From the NCBI GenBank assembly GCA_031581195.1, contig JAVLCF010000007.1, positions 1 through 36,487 on the forward strand: 36,487 nucleotides of DNA, given 5' to 3'. Both the position numbers and the translations under genes were made by a program. The notes under the pieces were generated by a model. The model did no database searches and was not told the origin of the DNA. It worked only from the letters and a program-made list of their open reading frames with translations. The DNA comes from Trueperaceae bacterium. Its GTDB lineage: Bacteria; Deinococcota; Deinococci; Deinococcales; Trueperaceae. Below are positions 16,279 through 23,939 of this stretch, in pieces; position 1 is the stretch's first letter; each line of letters begins with the position of its first letter.

Positions 16279-17847
16279 CTACTCGGCCTTGGACACGGGG
16301 TACAGGTCGAGGTTGTACTCGATCGGGTGGGGTTCGAACCCCTCCACGTCGGCTCCCACGACCGTCACTTCGATCGTGTTGTAGATCGGCACCGCGGGCA
16401 GGTCCTCGGCGAGGATCGCCTGGACGTCGGCGTACAGGCCTTCGCGCGTCGCGACGTCGGTTTCCTCCCGCGCTTGGGTTAGGAGTTCGTCCACCTCGTC
16501 GTTGGCGTAGCGCCAACTGTTCCAACTCTCGGGGGGGAACTGGTCGCTACGGAAGTTGGAGTACATCGTGTAGTCGGCGTCGGCGGTCGTCGTGAGCCAG
16601 CCGAAGGAGAACATGTCGTACTGCAGGGGATCTTCGCGCAACTCCGTGAACGTCGTGGCCCACTCGAAGACGTTGAGCTCGACCTGGATCCCGGCCTGAC
16701 GCAGGAACTCCTGGATGACTTCGGCGACCTCCTGGTCCTGAAGGTAGCGGCCTGCCGCGGGGAGCATCTGCAGCGTGAGTTCCTCGCCGTCGCGTTCCAT
16801 GATGCCGGCGTCGTTCTGGGTGAATCCGGCCTCCTCGAGGAGGGCGATCGCGGCGTCGGGATCGTAGGGGTAGCGTTCGTCGAGGTTCATGTCGGCGTAC
16901 CCGAGCACCCCAGGCGAGATCACGCTCGTCGGCACCGTCGCCGCATCCTCCAAGAGGTTCTCGACGATGCCCGGCACGTCGATGGCGTGCGCGATCGCTT
17001 GGCGAACGAGCGGCTCGTCGAGCGGAGCCCGCTCGAGGTTGAAGCCGAGGTAGAACACGCGCAAGCCCGTGGCGGCGTGCACGTCGAAGGCTTCGCTGGA
17101 CTCGAACGACGCCAGGTCCGCGGGGTTGGGCTTGAGCAGCATGTCGGCCTCGCCCGATTGGAGGGCGAGGGTGCGAGCACCCGCTTCGGGCACGGTCCGG
17201 AACACGACACGGTCGAGTTCGGGGCGGCCGCGCCAGTAGTCGTCGTTGGCCTCGAGGGTGATGCTCTCGTTCGTGCGCCACTCGACGAACTTGAACGGGC
17301 CCGTTCCTACGGGGTTACGGGCGTAGTCCTCGCCGAGCCGCTCGACGGCGGCCGGGCTGACGACACCGGTGTACACCATCGTGCTGGTGAGGAGAAGGGG
17401 ACCGTAGGGCTTCTCCGCCACGATGTCGACGGTGTATTCGTCGACCACGTCGACGGACGCGATGGGGCCGGCGAGGCTGGCCCACCGGCCGGGGGGATCG
17501 GCGAACAGCGAGCGATCCCACGTGAACTTGACGGCCTCGGCGTTGAACGGCGTTCCGTCGTGGAACTCGATGCCCTCGCGGAGGTAGAAGCGCAAGCGCG
17601 TGTCGTCCACGAACTCCCACCGCTCCGCGAGGCGGCCTTCGATCTCCATGTCGGCGTTCAGGGTGATGAGGGGTTCGATGACGTTGCCGAACACCCAAGC
17701 GCCCGGCGCGGTCGTTTCCTCTTGCGCATCGAGCGAGACCGGATCCGAGGGGCGCACGATGACCAGCTCGTCGGCGGACTGTGCCCACACCAACGTCGTA
17801 GCCAGGATGCCGATCATGGCGACGAGCGACGTAATTCCGCGTTTCAT
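16279..17847 (-). CDS. ABC substrate-binding protein, family 5 (second importer)
   Basis: Extracytoplasmic DppA/OppA-type binding protein, 522 residues. It has a Sec-type signal peptide (MKRGITSLVAMIG, hydrophobic core, LVWA then QSADEL). The family signature is present: LAERWEFVDDTRLRFYLREG, then FHDGTPFNAEAVKFTWDRS. ATG 17847 has an excellent AAGGAGGAGG ribosome site. It is the first gene of the minus-strand arm, transcribed away from the GntR regulator gene. The leader of about 113 bases begins at the promoter at 17968-17997. The linked amidohydrolase and peptidase suggest an amide- or peptide-containing ligand, which is inference from context only. Confidence 0.93.
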   Translation of the reverse strand: MKRGITSLVAMIGILATTLVWAQSADELVIVRPSDPVSLDAQEETTAPGAWVFGNVIEPLITLNADMEIEGRLAERWEFVDDTRLRFYLREGIEFHDGTPFNAEAVKFTWDRSLFADPPGRWASLAGPIASVDVVDEYTVDIVAEKPYGPLLLTSTMVYTGVVSPAAVERLGEDYARNPVGTGPFKFVEWRTNESITLEANDDYWRGRPELDRVVFRTVPEAGARTLALQSGEADMLLKPNPADLASFESSEAFDVHAATGLRVFYLGFNLERAPLDEPLVRQAIAHAIDVPGIVENLLEDAATVPTSVISPGVLGYADMNLDERYPYDPDAAIALLEEAGFTQNDAGIMERDGEELTLQMLPAAGRYLQDQEVAEVIQEFLRQAGIQVELNVFEWATTFTELREDPLQYDMFSFGWLTTTADADYTMYSNFRSDQFPPESWNSWRYANDEVDELLTQAREETDVATREGLYADVQAILAEDLPAVPIYNTIEVTVVGADVEGFEPHPIEYNLDLYPVSKAE

Positions 17848-17953
17848 GGAACCTCCTCCTTGGATTGAGAACCGATGTCGCCATCCCCGAGCGGAACGAC
17901 GGCGATCGGAACGAAGATGGACACGATGGGACTCGATGGGAATCGATGACCCA

Positions 17954-17974
17954 AAGTGTTAGCGCGAAGTGTAA
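17954..17974. repeat. direct repeat over -10 of binding-protein promoter, candidate operator
   Basis: AAGTGTTA (17954-17961) and AAGTGTAA (17967-17974) repeat with a 13-bp period across the -10 and start site of the minus-strand promoter. TGTAA in the second copy has an inverted match, TTACA, inside the -10 of the regulator promoter (18017-18021). These are candidate sites for the adjacent GntR protein. Confidence 0.4.
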
Positions 17975-17997
17975 CGGTCTGCATTTTCCTACGTCAA
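17968..17997 (-). promoter_or_regulatory. promoter of second Dpp-type importer
   Basis: On the minus strand TTGACG (17997-17992) and TACACT (17973-17968) are separated by 18 bp, in an unusually AT-rich gap. Predicted start is near 17961. The -35 overlaps the region where the divergent regulator promoter needs its own -35. Confidence 0.55.
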
Positions 17998-18014
17998 CTG
18001 CGCACATTCTTTCC

Positions 18015-18023
18015 TGTTACAAT
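18015..18023 (+). promoter_or_regulatory. extended -10 promoter of GntR regulator operon
   Basis: TGTTACAAT is an extended -10 (TGn then TACAAT). No good -35 exists at 16-18 bp, as expected for extended -10 promoters. Predicted start near 18030, about 47 bases before the GTG start of the regulator gene. Confidence 0.5.
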
Positions 18024-18076
18024 CGCTCCATGCAGAATCGCGTACCAGTCACCCCGTACACTTGGGGAGGATGAGC

Positions 18077-19090
18077 GTGCCCGAGCCACCTCCCCCGCTC
18101 CCCCTGCGCATCGATCGCGACCTCCCGGTGTCGATTCACGCGCAACTCCTCGGCCAAATCGAGTACGGCATTGCCACCGGGCGACTCGCCCCCGGACATC
18201 GCCTCCCGTCGGTCCGCGAACTCGCCGAGCAACTCTCGGTCTCTCCGGTGACGGTCGCCAACGTCTTCAAGGCCCTTCGCGAACGCGATCTCATCGAGAC
18301 GGTGCCGGGCCGCGGTACGTTCGCGGCTCGCCGCGACGACGACGCCCCACCGAACCCGCACCTCCCCGCGATTCATCACGCCATCGACGACGTGGTGCGT
18401 TTGGCCGAGCGCCACGGTATGCCGCCCGAAGAGCTGGCTACGCTGCTGAGCGTCCGCCTCCAATCGAGAGCGATGGAACCGACGCTCGACGTGTGGTTGG
18501 TGGGGATCTACGACGCCGCCACCGCCCGGTACGGGCGCGCCCTCGGCGAACGCCTCGGCCGTCACGTGTCCACCACGACCTTCGAGCGCCTTCGTGGCGA
18601 CACCCTCGAGCGCGTGACGAACGCCGACCTCGCTCTCACGTTCGCGTACCGTCGGCGCGAGCTCCTGACGCGCCTGGGCGGCCGGGGACCACGCGTGGCG
18701 TCGCTCCGGTTTCTCCCGCAGACGGGGGTCCGCAGCGCGCTGGCGACGTTGTCGCCGTTCAGCCGCGTGGGCGTCGTCTCGGCCCTCCCCTCGTTCCTGC
18801 CGACGTTCCTCGACGGGGTCCGGTCCTATGCCGGCCACGTCGCCGACGTCCGCGGAACCGTCCTGGACGCCGCCGACGTCGACGCCCTCGTCGCGACGAG
18901 CGACGTCGTCGTGTATTCGACCGGCGCGGACGCCGTCCTCGAGCGCATCCCGGCCGACCTTCACGCCTTCGAGTACCGCCACGATCCCGACCCGGTTTGG
19001 GTCGAACGGCACATCGTCCCCCAGGTGCAGGCGGCGACGCTCGCCCAACCAACCCCACCCAAGGAGGCCCAATGCACGTCCACGACATGA
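18077..19090 (+). CDS. GntR-family transcription regulator with unassigned C-terminal domain
   Basis: DNA-binding regulator, 337 residues. The GntR winged helix covers about residues 16-85 (QIEYGIATGRLAPGHRLPS, then VRELAEQLSVSPVTVANVF and LIETVPGRGTF), which is YtrA-like. The remaining 250 residues are far longer than in YtrA proteins and look like an alternating alpha/beta sensor domain (VWLVGIYDAA, VGVVSALPSF, VVVYSTGAD). I cannot assign it to a known effector domain. GTG 18077 is chosen because GGGGAGG ends six bases before it; ATG 18071 touches that motif and TTG 18062 has none. The gene sits between the importer and enzyme arms, overlaps the amidohydrolase gene by 19 bp, and probably controls both arms. 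Confidence 0.82.
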   Translation: MPEPPPPLPLRIDRDLPVSIHAQLLGQIEYGIATGRLAPGHRLPSVRELAEQLSVSPVTVANVFKALRERDLIETVPGRGTFAARRDDDAPPNPHLPAIHHAIDDVVRLAERHGMPPEELATLLSVRLQSRAMEPTLDVWLVGIYDAATARYGRALGERLGRHVSTTTFERLRGDTLERVTNADLALTFAYRRRELLTRLGGRGPRVASLRFLPQTGVRSALATLSPFSRVGVVSALPSFLPTFLDGVRSYAGHVADVRGTVLDAADVDALVATSDVVVYSTGADAVLERIPADLHAFEYRHDPDPVWVERHIVPQVQAATLAQPTPPKEAQCTSTT

Positions 19091-19779
19091 GTTGGTTCGA
19101 CATGGAGGCGTATCTGAAGCGCGACGACCGCGTCGTCGTTCCGCTCGGAAGCCTCGAACAACACGCGTACCTCAGCCTCGGGGTGGACAACATCCTGTCG
19201 CAACGGGTCGCCCTCGAGGCCGCAGGACCGCTCGGCGTTCCCGTCATGCCCGGCGTCCCCTACGGCCTCACGCCCTACCAGACGTCGTGGCCCGGGACCG
19301 TCACCTTGCGGGTGGATACCTACCTCGCCCTCCTCCGCGACCTGATGGACGGCCTGGCGCGACAGGGGTTTCGACGCATCCTGTTCGTCAACGGCCACGG
19401 AGGCAACGCCGGCGTCCGTGGCTTGCTCCAGGAATGGATGATGGACCACCCCGGAACGAGCGTTCGCTGGCACGATTGGTGGAGCGCCCCCGAAACGTGG
19501 GCCAAGGTGCAATCGATCGATCCAGCCGCCTCCCACGCCTCGTGGATGGAGACGTTCCCCTGGACGCGCCTCGACGCGGACCGCGACGTCCCGACGACCG
19601 CCAAACCCATGGTCGACTTCGAGGTCCTGCGCGCCCTCGCACCCGCCGACGTCCGCGCCTACGTTGGGGACGGCAACATGGGGGGCGCCTACGAAAAACC
19701 CGACGAGGTGATGCTCGCGTTGTGGGAGGTCGGCGTCACCGAAACGCGCGCCGCGATCGAAGGACCGTGGAGCGCATGA
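19072..19779 (+). CDS. creatininase-family amidohydrolase
   Basis: Metal-dependent amidohydrolase of the creatininase family, 235 residues. Members open creatinine and other cyclic or peptide amides. Metal-site residues are Glu29 and His31 (GSLEQH), Asp39 (LGVD), His109 (NGHGGN), and Glu160 (HASWMET). The usual second His after the EQH motif is not present (AYLSL instead of a PHLPL-like stretch), so this is not a close relative of creatininase itself. ATG 19072 follows AAGGAGG by four bases. The frame is open much further upstream, but that part lies over the regulator gene. It overlaps the next gene by ATGA. It is the first enzyme of the operon and may open an imported amide, which is an inference. 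Confidence 0.86.
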   Translation: MHVHDMSWFDMEAYLKRDDRVVVPLGSLEQHAYLSLGVDNILSQRVALEAAGPLGVPVMPGVPYGLTPYQTSWPGTVTLRVDTYLALLRDLMDGLARQGFRRILFVNGHGGNAGVRGLLQEWMMDHPGTSVRWHDWWSAPETWAKVQSIDPAASHASWMETFPWTRLDADRDVPTTAKPMVDFEVLRALAPADVRAYVGDGNMGGAYEKPDEVMLALWEVGVTETRAAIEGPWSA

Positions 19780-20795
19780 CGACGCTCGTCTGGGGGGCCG
19801 GTGCCATCGGCGGAACGATCGGAGCGTACGCCCACCGGGCGGGGCACGACGTGACCCTCGTGGACGTCGAGGCGTCGCACGTCGACGCCGTGCGCCGATC
19901 CGGCTTGACGATCGAGGGGCCGGTCGACACCTTCACGGTGTCCGTCCCCGCCTACGAACCCCACGAGCTCTCCGGCCGATACGACGCGGTGCTGCTGTGC
20001 ACGAAGGCGCAGCACACGCCGCAGGCCCTCGACGCCATCGAGGCGGTGCTCGCGCCCAGCGGGTACGTCGCCTCGTTCCAAAACGGGCTGAACGAATGGA
20101 CGGTGCGCGACCGCGTCGGCCCCGACCGCACCATCGGCGCGTTCGTCAACTTCGGAGCCGACTACCTCGGTCCGGGACGCATCCACTTCGGAGGTCGCGG
20201 CACCGTCACCATCGGCGAGCTCGACGGTCGCACGAGCGACCGCCTCGTGTCCCTCCATGCCCTCGTGCGGGCCTTCGATCCCGCGACGCGGATCACCGAC
20301 AACGTCTGGGGCTACTTGTGGGGCAAGATGGGGTATGGCGCCATGCTGTTCGCCAGCGCCCTGACGAACGAGAGTATCGCCGACGTCCTCGACGCGCGGG
20401 ACGTGCGCCCCATCCTCGACGCGCTCGCGGCGGAGGTGCTGCAGGTCGCGCAGGTGGAGGGGGTCATTCCCTTCGGGTTCAACGGCTTCGATCCCGTGGC
20501 CTTCGGGCCGGCGGGCAACGCCGCGATGCGTGCCGCGTCCTACGATGCGATGGTGGCCCACAATCGGGGCTCAGCCAAGACCCACAGCGGGGTCTGGCGC
20601 GATCTCGCGGTCCGCAAGCGCCGCACCGAAATCGATGCGCAGTTCGGCCCCATCGTGGCGCGGGCGCAGGCCGCGGGACGGGCGACGCCGACCTTGGCGC
20701 GGTTGATCGACGTCGTTCACGACGTCGAAGAGGGACGGCGCCCCCAGGCGTGGGACACCCTGCACGCCGTGGCGGACGTACCGGAGGTGGCGTGA
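19776..20795 (+). CDS. ketopantoate-reductase-like NAD(P) dehydrogenase
   Basis: Protein of the ketopantoate reductase (PanE/ApbA) family, 339 residues. It has an N-terminal NAD(P)-binding fold (WGAGAIGG, residues 5-12; acidic turn LVDVE) and a C-terminal helical domain with the family lysine segment (WGYLWGKMGYGAML). CTKAQHT carries the catalytic-type Lys of the N-terminal half. ATGA overlaps on the 5' side and GTGA on the 3' side show coupled translation. A biosynthetic role in pantothenate is unlikely because no other pantothenate gene is nearby. In this operon it more likely oxidises or reduces a hydroxy/keto acid intermediate. The real substrate is unknown. Confidence 0.82.
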   Translation: MTTLVWGAGAIGGTIGAYAHRAGHDVTLVDVEASHVDAVRRSGLTIEGPVDTFTVSVPAYEPHELSGRYDAVLLCTKAQHTPQALDAIEAVLAPSGYVASFQNGLNEWTVRDRVGPDRTIGAFVNFGADYLGPGRIHFGGRGTVTIGELDGRTSDRLVSLHALVRAFDPATRITDNVWGYLWGKMGYGAMLFASALTNESIADVLDARDVRPILDALAAEVLQVAQVEGVIPFGFNGFDPVAFGPAGNAAMRAASYDAMVAHNRGSAKTHSGVWRDLAVRKRRTEIDAQFGPIVARAQAAGRATPTLARLIDVVHDVEEGRRPQAWDTLHAVADVPEVA

Positions 20796-21562
20796 ACGTC
20801 CGCTTCGACGGCGACGTCGTCCTCGTCACCGGCGCCGCGCAAGGGATCGGTCGCGGCATCGCGCTCGCCTTCGCCGACCTCGGAGCCCACGTGCACGCCT
20901 GCGACGTGGATGCGACGGAGCTGGACGCGACCCGCGCCGAGGCCGAACGTCGAGGCGTACCCCTTGCGGCGTCGCGCGTCGACGTCACCGACCGGACGTC
21001 CGTGAGCGCGTGGGTCGACGGCGTCGAAGCGGCCGAGGGCCGCATCGACGTGATCGTCAACGTGGCCGGCGGCGTGTTGGGCCAGGTCGGGCGGCCTCTC
21101 GAGGAGGTCCCCGAGGAGGACTGGAAGGCGATCTTCGCCGTCAACGTCGACGGCGCCTTCCACACCGCGACCGCAGCGGCCCCGGTGTTCAAACGACGGC
21201 GCGCGGGCCGGATCGTGACCATCAGCAGCGGCGCCGGGCTGGGCGTGAGCCTGACCGGAATCCAGGCGTACGCGGCGGCGAAGGCCGCGCAGATCGGCCT
21301 CACGCGCCAACTCGCGCACGAGTTGGGTCCGTGGGGCGTGCGCGTCAACGCGATCGCACCCGGCTTCGTTCGCTCGAACCCGACCACCGAACGCCAGTGG
21401 GCTTCCTACGGCGCCGAGGGCCAGAAGCGCCTGATCGAGAGCATCGGCCTGCGGCGACTCGGTACCGTCGACGACGTCGTGCACCCCGTCCTGTTTCTCG
21501 CGTCGGAGCAGGCAGGCTGGATCACCGGGCAGACGCTCCCGGTCGACGGGGGACGCGCATGA
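20792..21562 (+). CDS. short-chain dehydrogenase/reductase (SDR)
   Basis: Classical SDR oxidoreductase, 256 residues. The cofactor motif is TGAAQGIG (13-20), with Asp at the end of the second strand (CDVD) suggesting NAD(H). NVAGG (90-94) replaces the usual NNAG. The catalytic set is Asn118 (VNVDG), Ser145/146 (ISSGAG), Tyr160 and Lys164 (YAAAK). The C-terminus has the usual GQTLPVDGG. GTG 20792 overlaps the previous stop as GTGA and has GGAGG upstream. The 3' end overlaps the peptidase gene as ATGA. It probably acts in the same pathway as the preceding dehydrogenase. The substrate cannot be predicted. Confidence 0.9.
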   Translation: MNVRFDGDVVLVTGAAQGIGRGIALAFADLGAHVHACDVDATELDATRAEAERRGVPLAASRVDVTDRTSVSAWVDGVEAAEGRIDVIVNVAGGVLGQVGRPLEEVPEEDWKAIFAVNVDGAFHTATAAAPVFKRRRAGRIVTISSGAGLGVSLTGIQAYAAAKAAQIGLTRQLAHELGPWGVRVNAIAPGFVRSNPTTERQWASYGAEGQKRLIESIGLRRLGTVDDVVHPVLFLASEQAGWITGQTLPVDGGRA

Positions 21563-22959
21563 CCCGCGCCGACCTTCCAACCGTGCTCGACGACCTGGCC
21601 GGCGCCTTCGAGGCGCACCGCACGGCGGTGGCCGAGTTCGTGGCGATCCCGTCGGTATCGACCGACCCTGCGCACGCGGACGACGTCCGCCGCGCCGCGG
21701 GCTGGATCGAGACGCGACTACGCGCCATGGGCGACCTGCGCGTCGAGCGCATCGACACGCCCCGGCACCCGGCCGTCCTCGCGAGCTGGGACGGCGCTCC
21801 GGGCGCCCCCACCGTCCTCGTCTACGGCCACATGGACGTCCAACCTCCCGACCCGCTGGACGCCTGGGCATCCCCCCCCTTCGAGCTCGACGAGCGCGAC
21901 GGTCGCTGGTACGCCCGCGGCATCTCCGACGACAAGGCATCGATGCTGATCCCCATTCTGGTCGCCGAAGCGTTCTTCCGGCACGGCGCTCCACCGGTGA
22001 ACCTCCGGCTGCTGTTCGAAGCGGAGGAGGAGATCGGCAGCCCACACCTCCCCGAGATCGTGCGCTCGCGCGCCGGCGAGTTGGCGTGCGACGTGGTGCT
22101 TTCCGCCGACGGGGGGATGTGGAAGGCCGAAGTCCCGGCACTGACCACCCGGGCCCGCGGTATGACCGGCCTCGAACTGAGGGTCCGCACGGCGGGGAAG
22201 GATCTGCACTCGGGCCGTCACGGGGGCGCAATCCACAACCCGACGCACGCGCTGGCGCGCATCGTCGCCAGCCTTCACGACGACGCCGGCCGCGTCGCCG
22301 TCGAGGGGTTCTATGACGGTGTCGCCACACCGAGCGAAGCCCGCCTCGCCGAGCTCGACCGACTCCCCTTCGACGAGGCCACCTACCTGCACGAGGTCGG
22401 TGCGCCCGGGACCTACGGCGAGCCGGGCTACGGCACGCTGGCGCGTCAGTGGCTGCGCCCGACGGTGGAGGTGAACGGTCTGGGCGGCGGCTATCAGGGG
22501 CCCGGCTCCAAGACGGTGCTCCCGTGGGAAGCGTTCGCCAAGATCACCTGTCGACTCGTTCCGGGGCAGGACCCCGACGCCGTCCTCGACGCACTCGAAC
22601 GCCACCTGCACGCGGTCCGGCCGCCCGGCGTCACGCTCGCAATCCGCCGCAGCGAGCTCGGCGCCCCCGCCTACGTCATGCCGGACGACCACCCGGTCCT
22701 ACATGCCGCCGAGGCGGTCCTCGAAGCCACCTTCGACCAACGACCGGTGCGCGTTGGAATGGGCGGCAGCGTGCCGATCGCCGCCACCTTCGCCGAGACG
22801 CTGGGGGCCGACACGCTGTTCTTCTCGTTCAGCACCGCCGACGAGAACATCCACGCTCCCAACGAGTTCTACCGCCCCGAACGATTCGCGCTCGGACTCG
22901 AGGCATGGGCGCGACTCTGGCATCGACTCGCTTCGTCCCTTCCCCCCACATCGTCATGA
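21559..22959 (+). CDS. M20-family metallopeptidase / dipeptidase
   Basis: Di-zinc hydrolase of peptidase family M20, 466 residues, acting on dipeptides, N-acyl or N-carbamoyl amino acids. Metal and catalytic residues are His91 and Asp93 (YGHMDVQPP), bridging Asp124 (GISDDKA), Glu157-Glu158 (EAEEEIGS), Asp184 (SADGGMW) and a C-terminal His (ENIHAPNE). The dimerisation lid starts with TRARGMTGLEL at about 196. There is no signal peptide, so hydrolysis would be cytoplasmic. The length and the DPLDAW segment resemble the dipeptidase branch rather than ArgE/DapE. The ATG overlaps the upstream stop, and its own stop overlaps the start of the last operon gene. Confidence 0.88.
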   Translation: MTRADLPTVLDDLAGAFEAHRTAVAEFVAIPSVSTDPAHADDVRRAAGWIETRLRAMGDLRVERIDTPRHPAVLASWDGAPGAPTVLVYGHMDVQPPDPLDAWASPPFELDERDGRWYARGISDDKASMLIPILVAEAFFRHGAPPVNLRLLFEAEEEIGSPHLPEIVRSRAGELACDVVLSADGGMWKAEVPALTTRARGMTGLELRVRTAGKDLHSGRHGGAIHNPTHALARIVASLHDDAGRVAVEGFYDGVATPSEARLAELDRLPFDEATYLHEVGAPGTYGEPGYGTLARQWLRPTVEVNGLGGGYQGPGSKTVLPWEAFAKITCRLVPGQDPDAVLDALERHLHAVRPPGVTLAIRRSELGAPAYVMPDDHPVLHAAEAVLEATFDQRPVRVGMGGSVPIAATFAETLGADTLFFSFSTADENIHAPNEFYRPERFALGLEAWARLWHRLASSLPPTSS

Positions 22960-23573
22960 GCGGCCGCGAGGACACTCCGGACGTCGCCGCGCTCCTGGAC
23001 GTCCTGCGCACGCACGTGGGCATCGGTGACCTCACCTGCATCCTCAGCGATCGCGCCGACGTCCGCGTTCTCGACGTCGATTGGGGGGTGCGACTCGGTC
23101 CTCCATGCTTCGTCGGGCGCGCCCGCACCGTGACCACGAACGGCGGCGTCGCGCCGATCCGCACGATGCTGCCCGCCTTGCTCCCCGGCGACGTTCTCGT
23201 CGTACGTTCGAGTCACCCCTCCGCCGCGGTGTTCGGCGACCGACTCGCGGACGCCGCGACCGCTCGCGGCGTCACGGGCGTCGTCGTCGACGGGAAGGTG
23301 CGCGACGTCGTCGCGCTGGAGGCCGGGACGCTTCCGGTCGTGGCGCGCGGCGTGCGACCGCAACGTCACGACGCGGTCGGTGCGGGGACGCAGGACACAC
23401 CACTGGCCATCGGATCGACGTACGTCGCCCCGCACGACATCGTCGTCGGCGATCGCAACGGCGTCGTCGGCGTTCCGGCTTCGTCGTCCGAACACGTCCT
23501 GAGCGACCTCGACGCGTGGATCGAGGCGGAGCGGACCGCCGACCAGGCCGCCCCCTCCCCTCGGGAAGGGTGA
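22956..23573 (+). CDS. RraA-like aldolase/decarboxylase-family protein
   Basis: Member of the RraA / 4-hydroxy-4-methyl-2-oxoglutarate aldolase fold family, 205 residues. ATG 22956 overlaps the peptidase stop (ATGA); the frame is open upstream but that is the peptidase gene. Family marks are LPALLPGDVLVV, FGDRLADAA (about 93-101), TGVVVDGKVRD (Arg116 and metal Asp117) and PVVARGV. In aldolase members these Arg and Asp residues bind the substrate and a divalent metal, and they cleave hydroxy-keto acids or decarboxylate oxaloacetate. RraA proper regulates RNase E, but the operon context favours a catabolic enzyme that releases pyruvate or a similar product. It is the last gene of the operon. 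Confidence 0.83.
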   Translation: MSGREDTPDVAALLDVLRTHVGIGDLTCILSDRADVRVLDVDWGVRLGPPCFVGRARTVTTNGGVAPIRTMLPALLPGDVLVVRSSHPSAAVFGDRLADAATARGVTGVVVDGKVRDVVALEAGTLPVVARGVRPQRHDAVGAGTQDTPLAIGSTYVAPHDIVVGDRNGVVGVPASSSEHVLSDLDAWIEAERTADQAAPSPREG

Positions 23574-23829
23574 GGCCCCCACCCGGTTCGCGGGGTCGAT
23601 CGCGGGACGGAGCACCGATCTCGCGGACGACGAGGGCCCGCCACGGATGGCGATCCCCTGAATCATCGGCGGCCCCGCCCTCGTGGGGCGAGGGGCGTTG
23701 GGGCGGGCGCGACGCCGAGTCCACAGCGCGGATCCAGGGTGGGCGGGACGCCCGCAGGCCTTCGGGCGGCATGAGCGGACGAGCCCACGTTCCGTCCGAG
23801 CGTGGCGAACGAACCCGACCCCCCCGTTG

Positions 23830-23844
23830 TCGGAATGATTCCGA
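23830..23844. promoter_or_regulatory. 7-1-7 inverted repeat, Fur/PerR-like box
   Basis: TCGGAATGATTCCGA is a perfect 7-1-7 inverted repeat whose AATnATT core equals the core of Fur-family boxes (Fur, PerR, Zur). It ends five bases before the -35 of the peroxiredoxin promoter. PerR-type control of a peroxidase would make sense. The outer bases differ from the AT-rich consensus. Confidence 0.5.
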
Positions 23845-23849
23845 CCTGC

Positions 23850-23878
23850 TTGACGTCGTCGAAACGGGGGGATAGCCT
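23850..23878 (+). promoter_or_regulatory. promoter of peroxiredoxin gene
   Basis: TTGACG (23850-23855) and TAGCCT (23873-23878) are spaced by 17 bp. The -10 is weak but fits TAnnnT. The start would be near 23885, next to a second inverted repeat, ATACCC-N5-GGGTAT (23887-23903). Confidence 0.5.
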
Positions 23879-23939
23879 ACGCTCACATACCCCCACCGGG
23901 TATCGGCGGGGTCGTTCCCCCCGCCCTCTGGAGACCCGC

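Larger units (their letters stand above)
23574..23939. other. non-coding gap between catabolic operon and peroxiredoxin gene
   Basis: I see no convincing gene in these 366 bp. An imperfect hairpin at 23676-23697 (8-bp stem with one bulged G) may end the catabolic operon. The right part holds the peroxiredoxin promoter, two inverted repeats and a GGAG ribosome site. The middle (23700-23825) is GC-rich with short inverted repeats and no recognisable element. Confidence 0.5.

Noticed and set aside
19776-20795. Assignment of the second island enzyme as pantothenate-synthesis PanE
   Set aside because: No pantothenate genes are nearby, and the tight coupling to catabolic genes makes a broad family name safer.
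22449-22955. N-terminal extension of the RraA-like gene
   Set aside because: It lies over the M20 peptidase gene in another frame and reads as low-complexity Arg/Gly sequence.
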